NCBI GenBank assembly: GCA_001643675.2
Contig: LSRY02000040.1
Span: 586,001 to 650,000 of the forward strand
DNA: 64,000 nt
DNA from: Monocercomonoides exilis
Lineage: Eukaryota > Preaxostyla > Oxymonadida > Polymastigidae
Direction: 5' to 3'
A model generated the notes under the pieces. The model was given only the letters and a program-made list of their open reading frames with translations, did not search any database and was not told where the DNA came from. How positions within the stretch are numbered: the first letter of the stretch is position 1; each line of letters starts with the position of its first letter. Positions 11,851 through 23,463 of the stretch are shown piece by piece. The position numbers and the translations under genes were made by a program.

Positions 11851-12383
11851 TCGTCTTGTTGGCGCACGAGCAGCAGAGTGAACTCAATCAGCGCCAGAAA
11901 ATATGTTCGCTTGAAAGAAGCATCTGAAGAATTCTCCATTTTTTAAAAACCATTTCCATAAAAGCAGCAACGCAAGATAAATACAGGCCAACAGTTTAAG
12001 AATCAGATATTACTGACAAACAAACATAAAATATAAAGATTTTGAATATATTTTGACATATTTTTTAAAAAAAGTGGTAAATAAAAAATATATTTGAGAA
12101 ATAATAGCATTACAACAAACATTAAAAAACAGAAAGTTAAAGCAAACCTGTAAAAAGTTGGAAAAGCAAGTGATTTTAAAGAAATGAAAGAAACAAAACT
12201 CCAGCTTTAATCAGAACCATATCTTTTTGAAATTTTGAATATTTATTGAAAAAAAAAAACAAATATCAGAAAAATTTTTATTGTTTGTCTAATTGTTATA
12301 TACGTGATAAGAGTTAGTAAAATGTTTTTTTTGATTTTTAAAACGTTGTATTTGAAGAGCATCAGCTCTTTTTCTTTGTCCAA

Positions 12384-12611
12384 ACAATGGCGATCACAAA
12401 ATGACAGAATCCTCAGGGGTCTTTTTTTTGCATAAAATGATTGTTTTCACCATTTTAACTTCATCTATAGCCAAAAAACTGCATTCTTCTACCTGCAATT
12501 TTCGCCCTTTAACGCTTATTTTTTTGATCTTTTTGACCCCTTGGAAATTCGGATCATGGGTCAGATCCTTTTTTTCATTCAAACTTTTAAAAATTTTTTT
12601 GAAAAGATTTT
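12384..12611 (+). repeat. Dispersed ~227-bp unit, copy A
   Basis: The unit begins AACAATGGCGATCACAAAAT and ends GAAAAGATTTT. It recurs in direct orientation at 15037-15266 and, truncated, in inverted orientation at 25650-25841. It has open frames on both strands (minus: GVKKIKKISVKGRKLQVEEC). The inverted-repeat arm stops inside copy A at about 12574, while identity to copy B continues to 12611. Confidence 0.85.
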
Positions 12612-12992
12612 ACATGTTTATTGACATATGTTATTATCTCAAACTTAATATTTTCGATATTGATATTTGAACTTTGCTAATCAGTTTTTTGCTTCATTAT
12701 TATTGATTCTTTTTTTTCAGAAATTTGGGTATTTTATTATTAAATTAGAAATGATTTTTTTATTCACAATTTCAATAGTCATATGGTTTCAAAAGTCATG
12801 TTACGTGAAAAAAATGTTGATTGAATATTAGAATATTGTTGTCTTGTATTCAACGAATTGCAAAACGAATCAAAAATAAAAAATGTTAAAAAACAAAGAA
12901 AAAAAAAGAGAGAGAAGAGAAAAAAATTTTTTTCAAAAAAATATCTGGCAAAAAAAAAGAAAGAAAGAAAGAAAAATAAACTAAATAACAAT

Positions 12993-14861
12993 TTAATCTT
13001 TCGATTGAGTGATTTTATAAAAGCACATAGTTCCACTCCATCCTTCATTTGCCATTGCTTTCCAATAAGCGTTATTGAACTTTGGATTCACACGAGAGAT
13101 GACACCATCGTTGCACTCCAACAGCTGAAGTTCTCCAGTCGATTCGTCTTTCCCCTCAACAACAACAGCAATAAAATGTCCAATTGGTGAAGGTTTTGCA
13201 GAGCGAAGAATGTATCCAATAAAGTTATACTCGGTTCGAGGAAACTGAAGCAACTCACCTTTCTGTTGAATTGTTTTTTCAGACGTGACAGTCATTGCTT
13301 TTGGCCCAGAACCATTTCCACAGAATGTTATTGTTTTTGGTGGAGGCACAACTGGAATGTTATCTTGTAAGCTGTGATAAACGGTCAGGATCTTCGGAAA
13401 TCTATCTATTCGAGTCCACTGAAAAAACATAGTATTCATCCCACAGTATGAGTCAACACATAGTTCTTGATCAGTAATCTGCTCCATCACTCTCAACGAT
13501 TGATTCAACCCTTCAACAACAGATGGATGATGAATAATAACATAAAACGAAGGGCACTGGTTGTTGACGCGAACATGGCAACACCTCCCACAGAGTTTGA
13601 ATGAAGACTGCTTCACAATGAAATCTTTTTTGATATTGCATCCATCAGTTACTGCACTGTTCAAAACAGAATTGAATGCTGTTGTTATTCCCATTGGATC
13701 AGTAATGCTCCCACCATTTTTTTCGATGAATGATTTGAATGATTTTGTTCCCCAGATCCTTTTTGTGATGCTGTGTGAACGGATTGCGTTGAATAGCCTT
13801 CCAAAAATAAATGCTCCTCCACGTTTCTTTTTGACATCACAAGTCACACCAAATGAAGCTAAACACTGACAAACAGATGCCAAAGCACATGAAGCTCCAA
13901 AATTGATTAGTTCCCTTCCACTTTCGCACAACACCTGTACATATGAACGTGATTCTTTCGAAAAAGGGTTAGTCGGGAATAGCAAAGAAGGAGGAAATTG
14001 AAAGAAACTGCTCATCTGTGGAACTGTTGGAAGAATTGAATAAGGATTTCCTAATGCTTCCATTGAAGTTTGTTGCTTCTAAACATCATACAAAAAATAA
14101 ATCAAACAATTATTGATTTGCCTGTTTTAATGAATCAGGCAAATAAAAAAAATAAAAAAAAAACCAAACCTCGAGTTCTATTTCCATCTTACCTCCTTTA
14201 ATATCATTGCATTTCTTTTCTTTTCTTTTCAGAAAATCTTCCTCACTCTCTGTCTCTTCCTCATCACTTTCTTCTTCTTCAGACATTTGATCATCAGCCT
14301 CATCTTCGTCTGAAGAAATGACACTGCAACATGAATATGAAGACGGCTTCCGTAATGTTAAATTTGTCGATTTTTCTTTGTCATCCTCCTTCAAATTATC
14401 TCCAATGCATTTGATTCTGTAAGAAAAATCCTGCTCAAGTTCATGTTGGGAAAACCATTCAGTCAGGCACAGCAGCATTTTTTCTTGGACATGCGGGTTC
14501 GATTCATTGAAAGGGAGCTTCATCTTCTGGACGATTTTGTGTAATGGTACTTATTTTTAAATGAATATAAAAAATACATAAAAAAGATAATAAGAAAGAA
14601 ATTTAATGTTAAATAAAACAAAAACAAAGAAACAAAAAATAAAACAAGAAACAAACATCCAAAATTTTTCATTAGATTATTCAGAAAAATATTTCCGTTG
14701 GAAGATTTACAAAAAAATACAAAGAGCACTTTATTCGCATGATCAATTGACATTTGTCCAAAAAAGTTTGACAGTGAATCAACATCATTCATTATACTGC
14801 TTTTCCGCAAGCTTGAATGAATCCTAGAAGATCCAGAGGAAGACAACTTCTGAGAAGACAT
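12993..14861 (-). CDS. USP-like cysteine protease, 3 exons, 556 aa
   Basis: Exons are 14657-14861, 14170-14549 and 12993-14078. The introns (14550-14656 and 14079-14169) have GTTTGT/GTTTGG donors and AAG/TTTAG acceptors, and the frame closes exactly (1,671 nt). An in-frame TAA lies 24 nt upstream of the ATG. The middle exon carries an acidic stretch (SSDEDEADDQMSEEEESDEE). The last exon has a USP-type Cys box (NFGASCALASVCQCL, Cys259) and a His box (GHFIAVVVEG, His496) followed by LECNDG (Asp519). Cysteine pairs between the boxes could form the USP zinc ribbon. Members remove ubiquitin from proteins. The Cys box is atypical (normally G-x-T-C-[YF]), so activity or substrate may differ. It lies inside the large inverted repeat, in the same orientation as the USP-DDE fusion gene. 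Confidence 0.8.
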
Positions 14862-15036
14862 CGAAGGAATCAGTTTTATGGGTTAAATCAGCTAATGACT
14901 GAAATTTTTATATTAAAATATTTATTAATATAATAAAATAGACTTTATTAAAAACTCACAAAATTTTAAAATTTTTATAAAGATCGTAATATTTAAAAAG
15001 AAATAAATAAATTTAAAATTTAAAACATTTTAAAGA
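14862..15036. other. AT-rich spacer
   Basis: Short A/T-rich gap between the USP-like gene and repeat copy B. It contains the presumed 5' region of the minus-strand gene, and no promoter motif is recognisable. Confidence 0.4.
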
Positions 15037-15266
15037 AAACAATGGCGATCACAAAATGACAGAATCCTCAGGGGTCTTTTTTTTGCATAAAATGATTGTT
15101 TTCACCATTTTAACTTCATCTATAGCCAAAAAACTGCATTCTTCTACCTGCAATTTTCGCCCTTTAACGCTTATTTTTTTGATCTTTTTGACCCCTTGGA
15201 AATTCGGATCATGGGTCAGATCCTTTTTTTCATTCAAACTTTTAAAAATTTTTTTGAAAAGATTTT
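15037..15266 (+). repeat. Dispersed ~227-bp unit, copy B (internal)
   Basis: Essentially identical to 12384-12611 and in the same orientation, but without the rest of the inverted-repeat arm. This shows that the unit is a separate repeat that spreads on its own or marks recombination points. Confidence 0.85.
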
Positions 15267-15941
15267 GCAATTATGTGGTTCTTATTTCACAAATATCGAT
15301 GGTTTTGTTGTAACTTTTTCGTTAAATGTTTTCAAACATCAATTTTTCATTGTATTGAGATTTCATAGAAAATCAGTGAAATGAAAAAAAATTCGTTAAA
15401 AAATGACAATCGTTTTGCAATCAAAATGACATAAAAAAACAAAAAGTACTTCATGATATTAATCATTTTAAAAATTGAAAACTGTTAGAAATTTTCAAAT
15501 CAGATTCAATAACTTTCAATAAAACATAATTCTAAAACATAACCATAAAAACTATCACCAAATGTCAACTAAATATCAACAATTCTGAACAATAAAAAAT
15601 ATAAGAAGAAACAGTACTTTAACAACAAATTCATGGTATCAAAGACAATTCCAAACAAAAAAGAATACTTATATTAAAAGTTCAAAAACTTACTTGTCTT
15701 TTTTCCCTCTGTTTTCCATCCACTCTCCCCTTTCTGATATTTCTCTCACTTTGACTCAAAAAGATCAAATCCAACAAAGAAAAAAGACAAACACAATGAT
15801 AAAACAACATTTCACACTCTCAACAACTCTCCCTTCCAAAAACCTCACTCAAAGATCAATGAATTCCTTCACAACTCTATCTATTAATGAATCTCGATAT
15901 ATACATGTATAAGCGGGACAATAACCAAAAGAAAACAATCG
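15267..15941. other. AT-rich spacer
   Basis: No gene is supported. The only open frame (15694-15912, +) is short and Ser/Thr-rich, and nothing backs it. Confidence 0.4.
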
Positions 15942-16085
15942 GATTCTAACTGTTGTGCACCTGGGAGGCTGTTCGTCGTATCCAGGTCCGGATAAAGCAG
16001 CCCGAAGGCTGCAATATCTAATACGAACAGTCATGTCCAGCACCCTTCCGATAGAGTGCCAGCTAAGCATGCACAACAACTAGTT
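15942..16085 (-). ncRNA. Candidate structured RNA (unassigned)
   Basis: A GC-richer block lies about 100 bp downstream of the USP-DDE stop codon. Read on the minus strand it closes with TGTTGTGCA/TGCACAACA. Inside this are CTGTTCGT/ACGAACAG, a hairpin GCAGCC-TTCG-GGCTGC with the canonical stable C(UUCG)G tetraloop, TATCC/GGATA (alternatively ACCTGG/CCAGGT), and GCAC/GTGC. Several nested stems in 140 bases of AT-rich DNA suggest a folded transcript element or processing signal. It does not show the hammerhead core (CUGAUGA...GAAA), an HDV-type strand order, or tRNA boxes. A short stretch (CAGGTCCGGA..AAGCAGCC on the plus strand) recalls the SRP-RNA helix 8, but the opposite strand and missing arms argue against that. 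Confidence 0.4.
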
Positions 16086-16183
16086 TCTTAATAGGGGACA
16101 CCAAAAGAACAATTTTGAGATTCATTAAAAGAAGAAGAGTCAAGAAGAAGCTCAAATCTCCTTGAAAGAAGATCTTGAGAAGA

Positions 16184-19100
16184 TTAAGAAAGAAGAGAAG
16201 AGTTAGATGATGTGATATCAGAGTTGAAGGTCTTTCTTGAACGTTGCACTTTCTCTTTCATTGTCGAAGATTCAAGGGCAACCAGAGAGCGTTGAGGAAG
16301 ATATCCAACAGCTGAAGCAGAGACAAATGAGCCTTTGCGCTCAAAATACAAGTAGTCCTTCATGTGAGGGACTGATAATGACGGCCATGAGATTTGTTGA
16401 GATGGTACATATTCTTCAAAGTACCTCTCATGCTCAAAGTTATTGACAGATGTTGAAAATGATGAAGAGTTTGATGACGTTGTTGAGAAAATGTTTGATT
16501 GTGAAGTTGAAGAAGCTGATTTCGAAGTGTTCATATTGTTTTCGAAGAAGTCGATCAAATCATGAAGTGTGGTGATGTGTTCAGTCGAAAGATTGTTGTC
16601 GATTGCATTCACTAACGCACCAAATTCACTATCACAAATATTTTTTCCGTGGTGCTCAGCGAAGAAGTTGAGTTGAGTATTTTTCTTTTTGAGAAGTTTG
16701 GATTGTTTGGAGAGGATGAAGTGAAGAAGGAAGCGATTTCGGTTGTGTGGACCTGAATCGCAGAAGAACTTAAAAGTGTGAGTGTCTGAGAAGAAGTGTC
16801 TTTTGATCACAGATTCCAGACACTCAATAACAAATCTGTGATCATTTGAGAGGCAGTCGGAGAAGAAGTTGAATGTTCTTTTTATTTGTTGATTATTAAT
16901 TTTTTGAAGAGAGATGATTGTGAATTGAGAAACTTGTTGGTAATTAAAGAATTCTTGTTGAAGTTGATTTTTTCTGATAGGGAGTTTCCACTTCTCTTTG
17001 AAGTCGAAGACGAAGACTGCTTCTCCCTCTTTCAAATTGTCGACAGTTGATTGATAGTGTTTTCGTTGCATTTCTGCAACTAGTCGATGTTGTCGAAGAA
17101 GTTTGAGTGTATGAAACTCGGCAGAAGAAAGTCCATTTTTATTTTGTGAAGACTTCAGTTTGTTTTCGAGATAGTTGAGTTTCTCGCACATTCCACAAAG
17201 ATCTGTGCGTCTTTTCGCTTTGGAAAAGTTGGTAGTGAGTTTGTAGAAATGGGAAAGAGAAACTTTGATGTTTGTTTCTTCGGAAAACTCTTTCCATAAT
17301 TTTGTCTTTGGCTTGAAGATTAATCTCTTTTCATTGGGAGAAAAGATGCCCGTTTTCTTTCTTCTTTCTTTCAGTGCTTCCAATCCATAACTTGTTGAAA
17401 TTGACGAAGAGAGTGGAGGAATGGAAGAAGTTTGATGTGGTGGTGTGATGAATGAAGATGACGTTGTCGTGGTTGTTGTTGACGATGATGATAAGTTATT
17501 TGAAGTGTTCAAATTTGATGTTTCTGAAGAAGATGATGAACCACCAAATTGAAGTGTTGACAGTGTTGGTTTTGTTTTTTCCTTGATATAGAATGAGAGT
17601 GATGGAGTGAAACCTTGTGAGTGAAGATTATTCCATGATGAATTCCAATTATCATTATCAAATTCTGTCATATCAGCATCGTTGCAAATATTCCATGAGA
17701 CATCGTTTCCTCTATTTCTTTTGATGACAGCGATATAATGACCATTTCTTTGATCCAACTGTTTATGAAGAATTTGTCCAGAAAGATGATAAATAATCGT
17801 TTCCTGATTATCTTTTTGAAGATGTTGAATTCTTTCTGTTGAAAACCCTTTGCAGAAAGTACGCTGGTTAACACGATCTGTTTCTATTAGAAATGTTCTT
17901 GAAGGAGAAGAACTAGCAACATTAGTGCATTCATGACAGAGGGCTAGCACCTCTGGAAATGCAGCCATTTCCTCCCATTTCGCAGCACAGCATTTTTCGT
18001 TGCATTTATTGCAAAAAACACAATTCTTTCCATCCAAAACTTCAGTTGCAAAGAGAGAAGATAGTCCATTATGAGTCGAGGAAGAATTGATAACAACATT
18101 GTTACAAATTTCATTGAAGTTTGATGTGATTTGTTGGCATTTTTGGCATTTGATATGAGTGATTAAAACAGGATTGAAGGTGTCCTTGCTTATCAACTCA
18201 TCTTTTTGAAGAAGTCTGTGAAGATTTTCAAACGCCTCAGTAACATTTTGTTGCTGTCTGCTGCCAAAGTTGCAGAAATTTTCCCATTTGTCAATAAGAG
18301 ATGGGACCCATGAACGCACTGCCGTTCCATCTTTAGCCAATTGTTTACAAACACTTATAACACGAGAAGATGTGTTCTTCAAAGATGTTTGTTTTTTGAA
18401 TAAAGATGGTTTTTGAATAGTTATTGAAGAGAAACATTGAAGAAGAGAAGCCAAATAGCATGTGTTGCCTAAGTTTGGCAATCCTTTTGCTATTTGTGAT
18501 GATTTATTTGAAGAATATAATGAATTTGAAGTAGATTGAGAATGAGAATGATTTTTTATTGAAATTTCTTTAGCATTCTTTTTTGAAATATTTTTTGAAG
18601 AATTATTTTGAATAGATATTTCATTATTTGAAGATTGAATGCTTTGTTGTTGAAGTGTTGTAGTGTCATTGTTTTTTGAAAATGAAGAAAAGAGGGTTTG
18701 AAATGCTTGAGGTGGAATTAATGTGGGTGAAGTGGCATAATCGACCAATTGGTCGCTCACAAACACATTATCATTCTGAAATGATGAAGAATTTATTTTT
18801 TCTTTCAATTTTTTTGTAATTGAAATTTGTGAAGAAGAAGTTTTTGATTTGAATATTTTGTGAATTGGTATTGGAGATGGAGAAGAATGACGTTTGTGAT
18901 TTGAATTTTTATTTTGATTTTTTGTTGAACCCCTTTCTCTCCTAATTGGAGTGTTGATTGGAGCATCAACAGCTTGAGAAGAAGAAGTATTGAAAGAAGG
19001 AGAATTTTTTTCTGAATCGATGTTCGATTTTTTATTTTGTTGAGATGATGTCGAAGAAGAAGAAGATTGTTTTTTATTTGAAGAAGAATTTTCTGTAATA

Positions 19101-19677
19101 ATTTCTTCATCCCACGCTGCTTCGTCTATAAATCTTGTGTAATCTGGCTCAGCTCGCTGCTTTTTCTTTGCTGACTGAAGCGAAGTTGAGGCTTCAGTCG
19201 AATGGGCTAACATCCAGTTATTGCCCTTTTCCCAGTCCTGTTCATTTAAGCCTATAATAAACAGAGAAAATTATTCAAAAAAAATTAAAATAAATACAAA
19301 CCACTTTTGCAGGACGGAAGGTGAGGTTTTTGTGGTGGAATGATAAATCCTTGGTTCTTTTTGAGCGTTTTCTTCGCATAAATAAATTTTCCTTCTGTGA
19401 CATCATATCCATAGTCCTGTAAATCGGATAATGATGTGTTGCGGGAAAGCGCTTGTAGCATTGTTGTCTGGGTGTGCAACGGAGCGTTGTTGTACACCAC
19501 AGACAGGTCTTCCAGCAGCTTTATGTGATATTCTGTTCCAAAAAAAACAAATAATTGACAAATTAAATAGTAAAAAATAACAGAGAGTTTAAATAATATT
19601 TTCTACACAATACAAAAAAATTAAAAATCAAACCATTCAAAGACTTCAGTAAATCATTAATTACCGTAGATGATTGC
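16184..19677 (-). CDS. USP deubiquitinase-like domain fused to a DDE/RNase-H transposase-like domain
   Basis: Exons: 19634-19677, 19302-19532 and 16184-19251, joined by introns of 101 and 50 bp with GTTTGA/GTTTGT donors. At least one 5' exon is missing from this model. Counting from the Met at 19213: Ser/Gln/Asn-rich linker to about 240; USP Cys box NLGNTCYLASLLQCF (Cys252); CxxC pairs 356/359 and 401/404; His box NGHYIAVIKR (His492) with NICND (Asn511/Asp512). After a Ser/Thr linker comes a segment with DLCGMC (673/676), then VFDFKEKW (Asp737), FFCDSGPHNRN (Asp819) and EHHGK..CDSEFG (Glu863). These spacings and the buried hydrophobic strands match a DDE-type RNase-H fold used by transposases and integrases. 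The USP part would cleave ubiquitin and the DDE part would cut and join DNA. The USP part is clear; the DDE assignment is from motif logic. The fusion is, to my knowledge, unusual. Confidence 0.75.
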
Positions 19678-19692
19678 CTGTAAGTGTAAAAC

Positions 19693-19708
19693 TAAGCCTT
19701 TGTGACTT
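19693..19708 (-). repeat. 16-bp motif AAGTCACAAAGGCTTA, copy 1
   Basis: Found just upstream of the first assigned exon of the fusion gene, and again on the plus strand at 25203-25218. Weak similarity continues 3' of both copies (AGGCAA). It may be a remnant of a second copy of this gene's 5' end or an element end. Confidence 0.4.
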
Positions 19709-20165
19709 ACTGACTATCAATGATGAAAATGAATATTCTGACTGACTTTTTCATTTTTTAAAGTCAAAGCATTATTTTTCAATTTGGAATATTTTTCATT
19801 CAGTTTGAAAATTTATTCACTCATATTATTTTCATGAATTTAAATATTCAAATCATAGCTTCAAAGAAAAAAATCAATTTGAACATTTTGTTAATGATGG
19901 GAAATGACCAGATCAACAATTGGGGAATTTCCAAGTCAGTGACTTGTTGATCTTTTTGTGTCTCAGTCAAAAAAGTCATGTCAATACCCATCATTTTGAA
20001 CAAAAATTCACTTATCTTAGAGTTTCAAGATGCACAAACAGATTCGAAAATTGTTTGACTGTTTTTTCCTTGCTTTTATTAATTAAACATTTTATTTTTT
20101 ATTTTAAGTTAATGAGCTATTTGAGAAAACTCGATGAATAAAAAATAAAAAACGGATGTGATTGT
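19709..20165. other. AT-rich region, probable 5' region of the fusion gene
   Basis: It should contain the missing first exon of the fusion gene on the minus strand, but no ATG-containing exon with a good donor could be chosen. Short AGTCAGTGACTT-like motifs occur near 19934-19945. Confidence 0.35.
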
Positions 20166-20777
20166 TTGAGCCTCACTCTGGTAGAACAAAATGAAAAAGC
20201 AGCAATTATGCTTGTGAATCTTTTTCATTACGATTCAGTCATAAAATCATCTTCCTCATCTTCATTTCCATCTTCATCTTCATCATCTTCGTCTCCATCA
20301 TCATATTTGTCTTGTTCATTATCTATTTTGTTGTCATCATCAAGATCGTCTGACTCATTTTCAGACATGAACGAATCTTTTGATGTTGCAATTGAATCGG
20401 AAGATGATGAAGTTGAATTGCTTTTTGCAAGCTAAGTTTTTGATATAATCTCTCTACATTCGACTGACAAAGAAGTTGAAATGCGCCTCAATATTTCTTC
20501 ATGCATCAATTCAGATTGGAGCAATAGGATGGAGCGAAGGTTTGAAATATTAATAAATTCAGTTTTATTTAAAGAAGATCCTAAGCTGAAAGAATTATAT
20601 CTGAAGTTACACCAAAGTGAGATGAGTGCATCATTAAGTTTTGTTGAGGAAGATAATGCTCAAATCTATTATATAATTTTTTCAAATAAAAGTTTCAATT
20701 ACACCATATATTCGAATATTTGTCTTTTTTTGTTTCATCCCATTGCAGTGAATCAAGCTGTGAGCTTATTTTCTTGA
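20166..20777 (+). pseudogene. Ser/Asp-rich then helical fragments, unrecognised
   Basis: Two plus-strand frames follow each other: 20166-20435 (Ser-rich run, then FSDMNESFDVAIESEDDEVE) and 20481-20777 (MERRFEILINSVLFKEDPKL, then ELYLKLHQSEMSASLSFVEE). Composition is protein-like, but there is no motif. The change of frame may be an intron or a lesion. Confidence 0.3.
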
Positions 20778-21395
20778 GGATGAAAAGAATAACTGTAGAC
20801 AACAGACACTCTCTTTCATTTAACACTCCCAATGCATTGCTTTTAATATAGTTTTTCTTCATTCATTTTTTGCAATTTTGTTCAGCTGAGTTTTTTTTTG
20901 ACACATTTCATTTTATAAAACTTTCATATTTATCTCAATAAACAAGGAAAAAATACATTATCTCTTTTATAAGAACAATCATGAAATGAACACAATTAGA
21001 AAAATAACAATGAAGCAATTTTCTTTGAACTATTAACTTCATTCTAAATCTCCTCTTTCTTCTTCTTCGCTTTCGTGTTTGCGTTCAGCTCATTACCATA
21101 TCTATTCCTCTTCTTTTCCACAATAGTGATCATTTTCTTCGTTCTCCATCCAAAGATGACCTTGTTCTTTTCTAGTTGTTCATCCAATCGAAGTGATTCG
21201 TCGATGAACGTTTATTCCGAAACCATCACCACAATGCGCTGTGAAGAGTTTTAATGCTCGATCACCTCAACTTATTATTTCATAATGAATATTCTGTCCA
21301 TAAACACACTTGAAGAAATTTTGTGAATAATGAATGCTGCTGGAAATAAGGAAATGGACAAAGAAACGAAGTTTTGCATTGTTCTGCTATGAAGT

Positions 21396-21713
21396 TTGCT
21401 GAATATTCCACCTGATTGCACAACCTGCCAACGAGAACAGGTTGAAACAAAGTTGATTTTCAAAATTTACTCGTTGAATGAAGCACGAATTTCTAACTCT
21501 TCCGCAGAAGACGAACAAGAAGAAGAAGAAGAAGAGACAAACACTTTGGAGCTGCCACACTACAAGCATCTGAAGGCACTTAAAGAATGCCCTCTTTCGT
21601 TGCCCCCGTACGCCAAGACGATTTTCCAGCTTAGACGTTTTCTTATTCCCTCTCTGCGTGACGATGAATATCAGCCGACGATCAGAGAGATGACATATAC
21701 GATTCAGATATGA
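21396..21713 (+). CDS. Hypothetical protein, acidic with a helical tail
   Basis: The 105-codon frame reads CTTCQREQVETKLIFKIYSL, an acidic run (EDEQEEEEEE), then YKHLKALKECPLSLPPYAKT, followed by FQLRRFLIPSLRDDEYQP. It is protein-like and not recognised. It may be a fragment, because no start context or downstream exon is evident. Confidence 0.35.
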   Translation: MLNIPPDCTTCQREQVETKLIFKIYSLNEARISNSSAEDEQEEEEEETNTLELPHYKHLKALKECPLSLPPYAKTIFQLRRFLIPSLRDDEYQPTIREMTYTIQI

Positions 21714-21827
21714 AATTCATTTCTGAAGATGCAAATAGCAAAAACGAAAATTCTCATATCGATCTGATAAGTTAAAGGTACTCGAAGCAAATAAAGAAAT
21801 TTAGAGATGAAAAATTTTAACAAAGAC

Positions 21828-21952
21828 AAGAAAGAAAGGAGAGGAAGACAAAGAAGAGGAAGAAAAAGAAGAAGAAAAGAAGGAAGAATAAGAGGAGAAG
21901 GAAGAAGAAGAGGAGAAGGAAGAATAAGAGGAGAAGGAAGAATAAGAGGAGA

Positions 21953-21984
<32 letters not shown>

Positions 21985-22126
21985 AAGAAGGAAGAATTAG
22001 AGGAGAAGGAAGAAGAAGAGGAGAAGGAAAAGGAAGAGGATTGCAGAAGGGAAAAGAAAGTGAAAATGAAGGAGAAAATGAAAAAGACAAGGAAGAAGAA
22101 ATAGACAAAAGAGAAGAGAAACTATG
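21828..22126 (+). repeat. Purine-rich degenerate tandem repeat
   Basis: Irregular GAAGAAGAGGAGAAGGAAGA units of about 15-21 bp, translated as Arg/Gly/Glu-rich or, on the other strand, Leu/Pro/Ser-rich frames. Treated as low-complexity DNA rather than a gene. Confidence 0.7.
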
Positions 22127-22161
22127 AGGAATAAAACGCAAAGCCGATTGAGTCTTGCCTG

Positions 22162-22476
22162 ATGTCCTTTTCATTCAGCCTTGTTGATACAAAGAACGTT
22201 TATGTTCATTTTCCAAAACTTCATCAGAGTCTCTCCACATTCAATTCGTTCCTCACAAAACTCAGAACAAGCTCTATGTTGAACCGCTTCCACATCAGGC
22301 ACAACTTCAGAGAAGCAGGCAGTATCAACATACGCGACGGATTAGACCTGAGGAAGCAAGATTTTGCGATATGGAGATGGACTTTCCAGAAAATTACTCT
22401 CTCTGTTCCACGGATCTGTGTTTCCACTTGCTTCTTCTTTGAGAGGGTTTCACATGATGTCAACAGGGAGGCATGA
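22162..22476 (+). CDS. Hypothetical fragment, unrecognised
   Basis: A 104-codon frame (NVYVHFPKLHQSLSTFNSFL, then MLNRFHIRHNFREAGSIN). An overlapping minus frame of similar length exists, so strand and reality are uncertain. Confidence 0.2.
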   Translation: MSFSFSLVDTKNVYVHFPKLHQSLSTFNSFLTKLRTSSMLNRFHIRHNFREAGSINIRDGLDLRKQDFAIWRWTFQKITLSVPRICVSTCFFFERVSHDVNREA

Positions 22477-22499
22477 TGTATGGTCTCCACGACAGTTGC

Positions 22500-23460
22500 A
22501 GATGAAATGATTGAAAAAAAAAGGAAACACAGATGCAGATGTTGTCACTGTTGAGACAAATGTTCAATAAATTGTGCCTTTCTTCGCTGGATAAAGTGGA
22601 GAATGAAGAAAAAAGTTATTTCTGATTCAACTAAAAATAAATTTACTGACTTTTCTTTTTCTTTTGTTACCTTTTTCTTTTCTTCTTTTCCATTCATCTT
22701 TTCCTTTTCTTTCTTCCTCTTTAGCAATCATTTTTTTTTTCTTTCTCTTTTTTCCTCTAAATATTTTCTTTATTCGCTCTTATTATCTGATAAGGTTTTG
22801 TCTATTTCTTATTTTTATTCTTCTTTATGTAATTCTTCTTTTCTGCTTATATCCTCATAATCTCACTTTTAAAGACTTTTAAACAAAATCCGGAGAATTT
22901 GTTTGATGGAGATATAACTCTCAACGATTGATTTTTTTCGACTTCGTATAATCTTCAGCTTTTTTTTCCCTCCATGAAAATTCTTTCTTTCGGCTGATCT
23001 ATTTAGAAGCTTGCCTGAATAATTAATTCAAGCATTTTTCTTTTTTTCTCTCTAAGTTGATTTCGTAGAATTTTGTTTATTATATTTTGCATTTTTCTAT
23101 TTTTGAATCAAAAAAAGTGAAATCAGATTCAAAAGGAGCAACTCATTCTTTCTTTTTCTCTTTTTCTTTCACTCTCTCTCTTATTCTTAATTTTCAAAAC
23201 AGGCATCTTTCACAATTCTATTCAAGATGTGTCTGTAGTTTGGACTTATGCACCTAACATCTCTCGCAATCCTCGCAGCTGCATACATGTTTCCTGTTCT
23301 TCTATCAACAATCCTTCAATTCAACATTCATCTTCCATCGCCCTCACTCTCATCATCATCATCATCATCTTCTTCTTCTTCTTCTTTTTCGTTCTCCTCG
23401 TTTGCCTATTCACCATCCCCTTCAACCAATCTCCATCTGTCCTCTCCCACTCCCTCCTGT
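22500..23460. other. T-rich low-complexity DNA
   Basis: Long TTC/TTTTC runs and AT-rich DNA, with a (CAT)n/(TTC)n patch near 23350-23395. No gene is supported. Confidence 0.4.
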
Positions 23461-23463
23461 CAT

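Larger units (their letters stand above)
10887..12574. repeat. Left arm of a 1.69-kb inverted repeat
   Basis: This segment is the reverse complement of 25650-27338 with very few differences; two mismatches are visible near the outer end and none in the parts I compared in detail. The outer half is GC-richer and carries a charged ORF; the inner half is AT-rich and ends in a dispersed 190-227 bp unit. The two arms enclose about 13.1 kb holding two USP-type genes. Confidence 0.9.

Noticed and set aside
15942-16085. SRP RNA (helix 8-like CAGGTCCGGA..AAGCAGCC on the plus strand)
   Set aside because: The short match recalls the bacterial/eukaryotic SRP helix 8, but closing pairs, Alu-domain order and length are missing and the strand is opposite to the stable UUCG hairpin reading.
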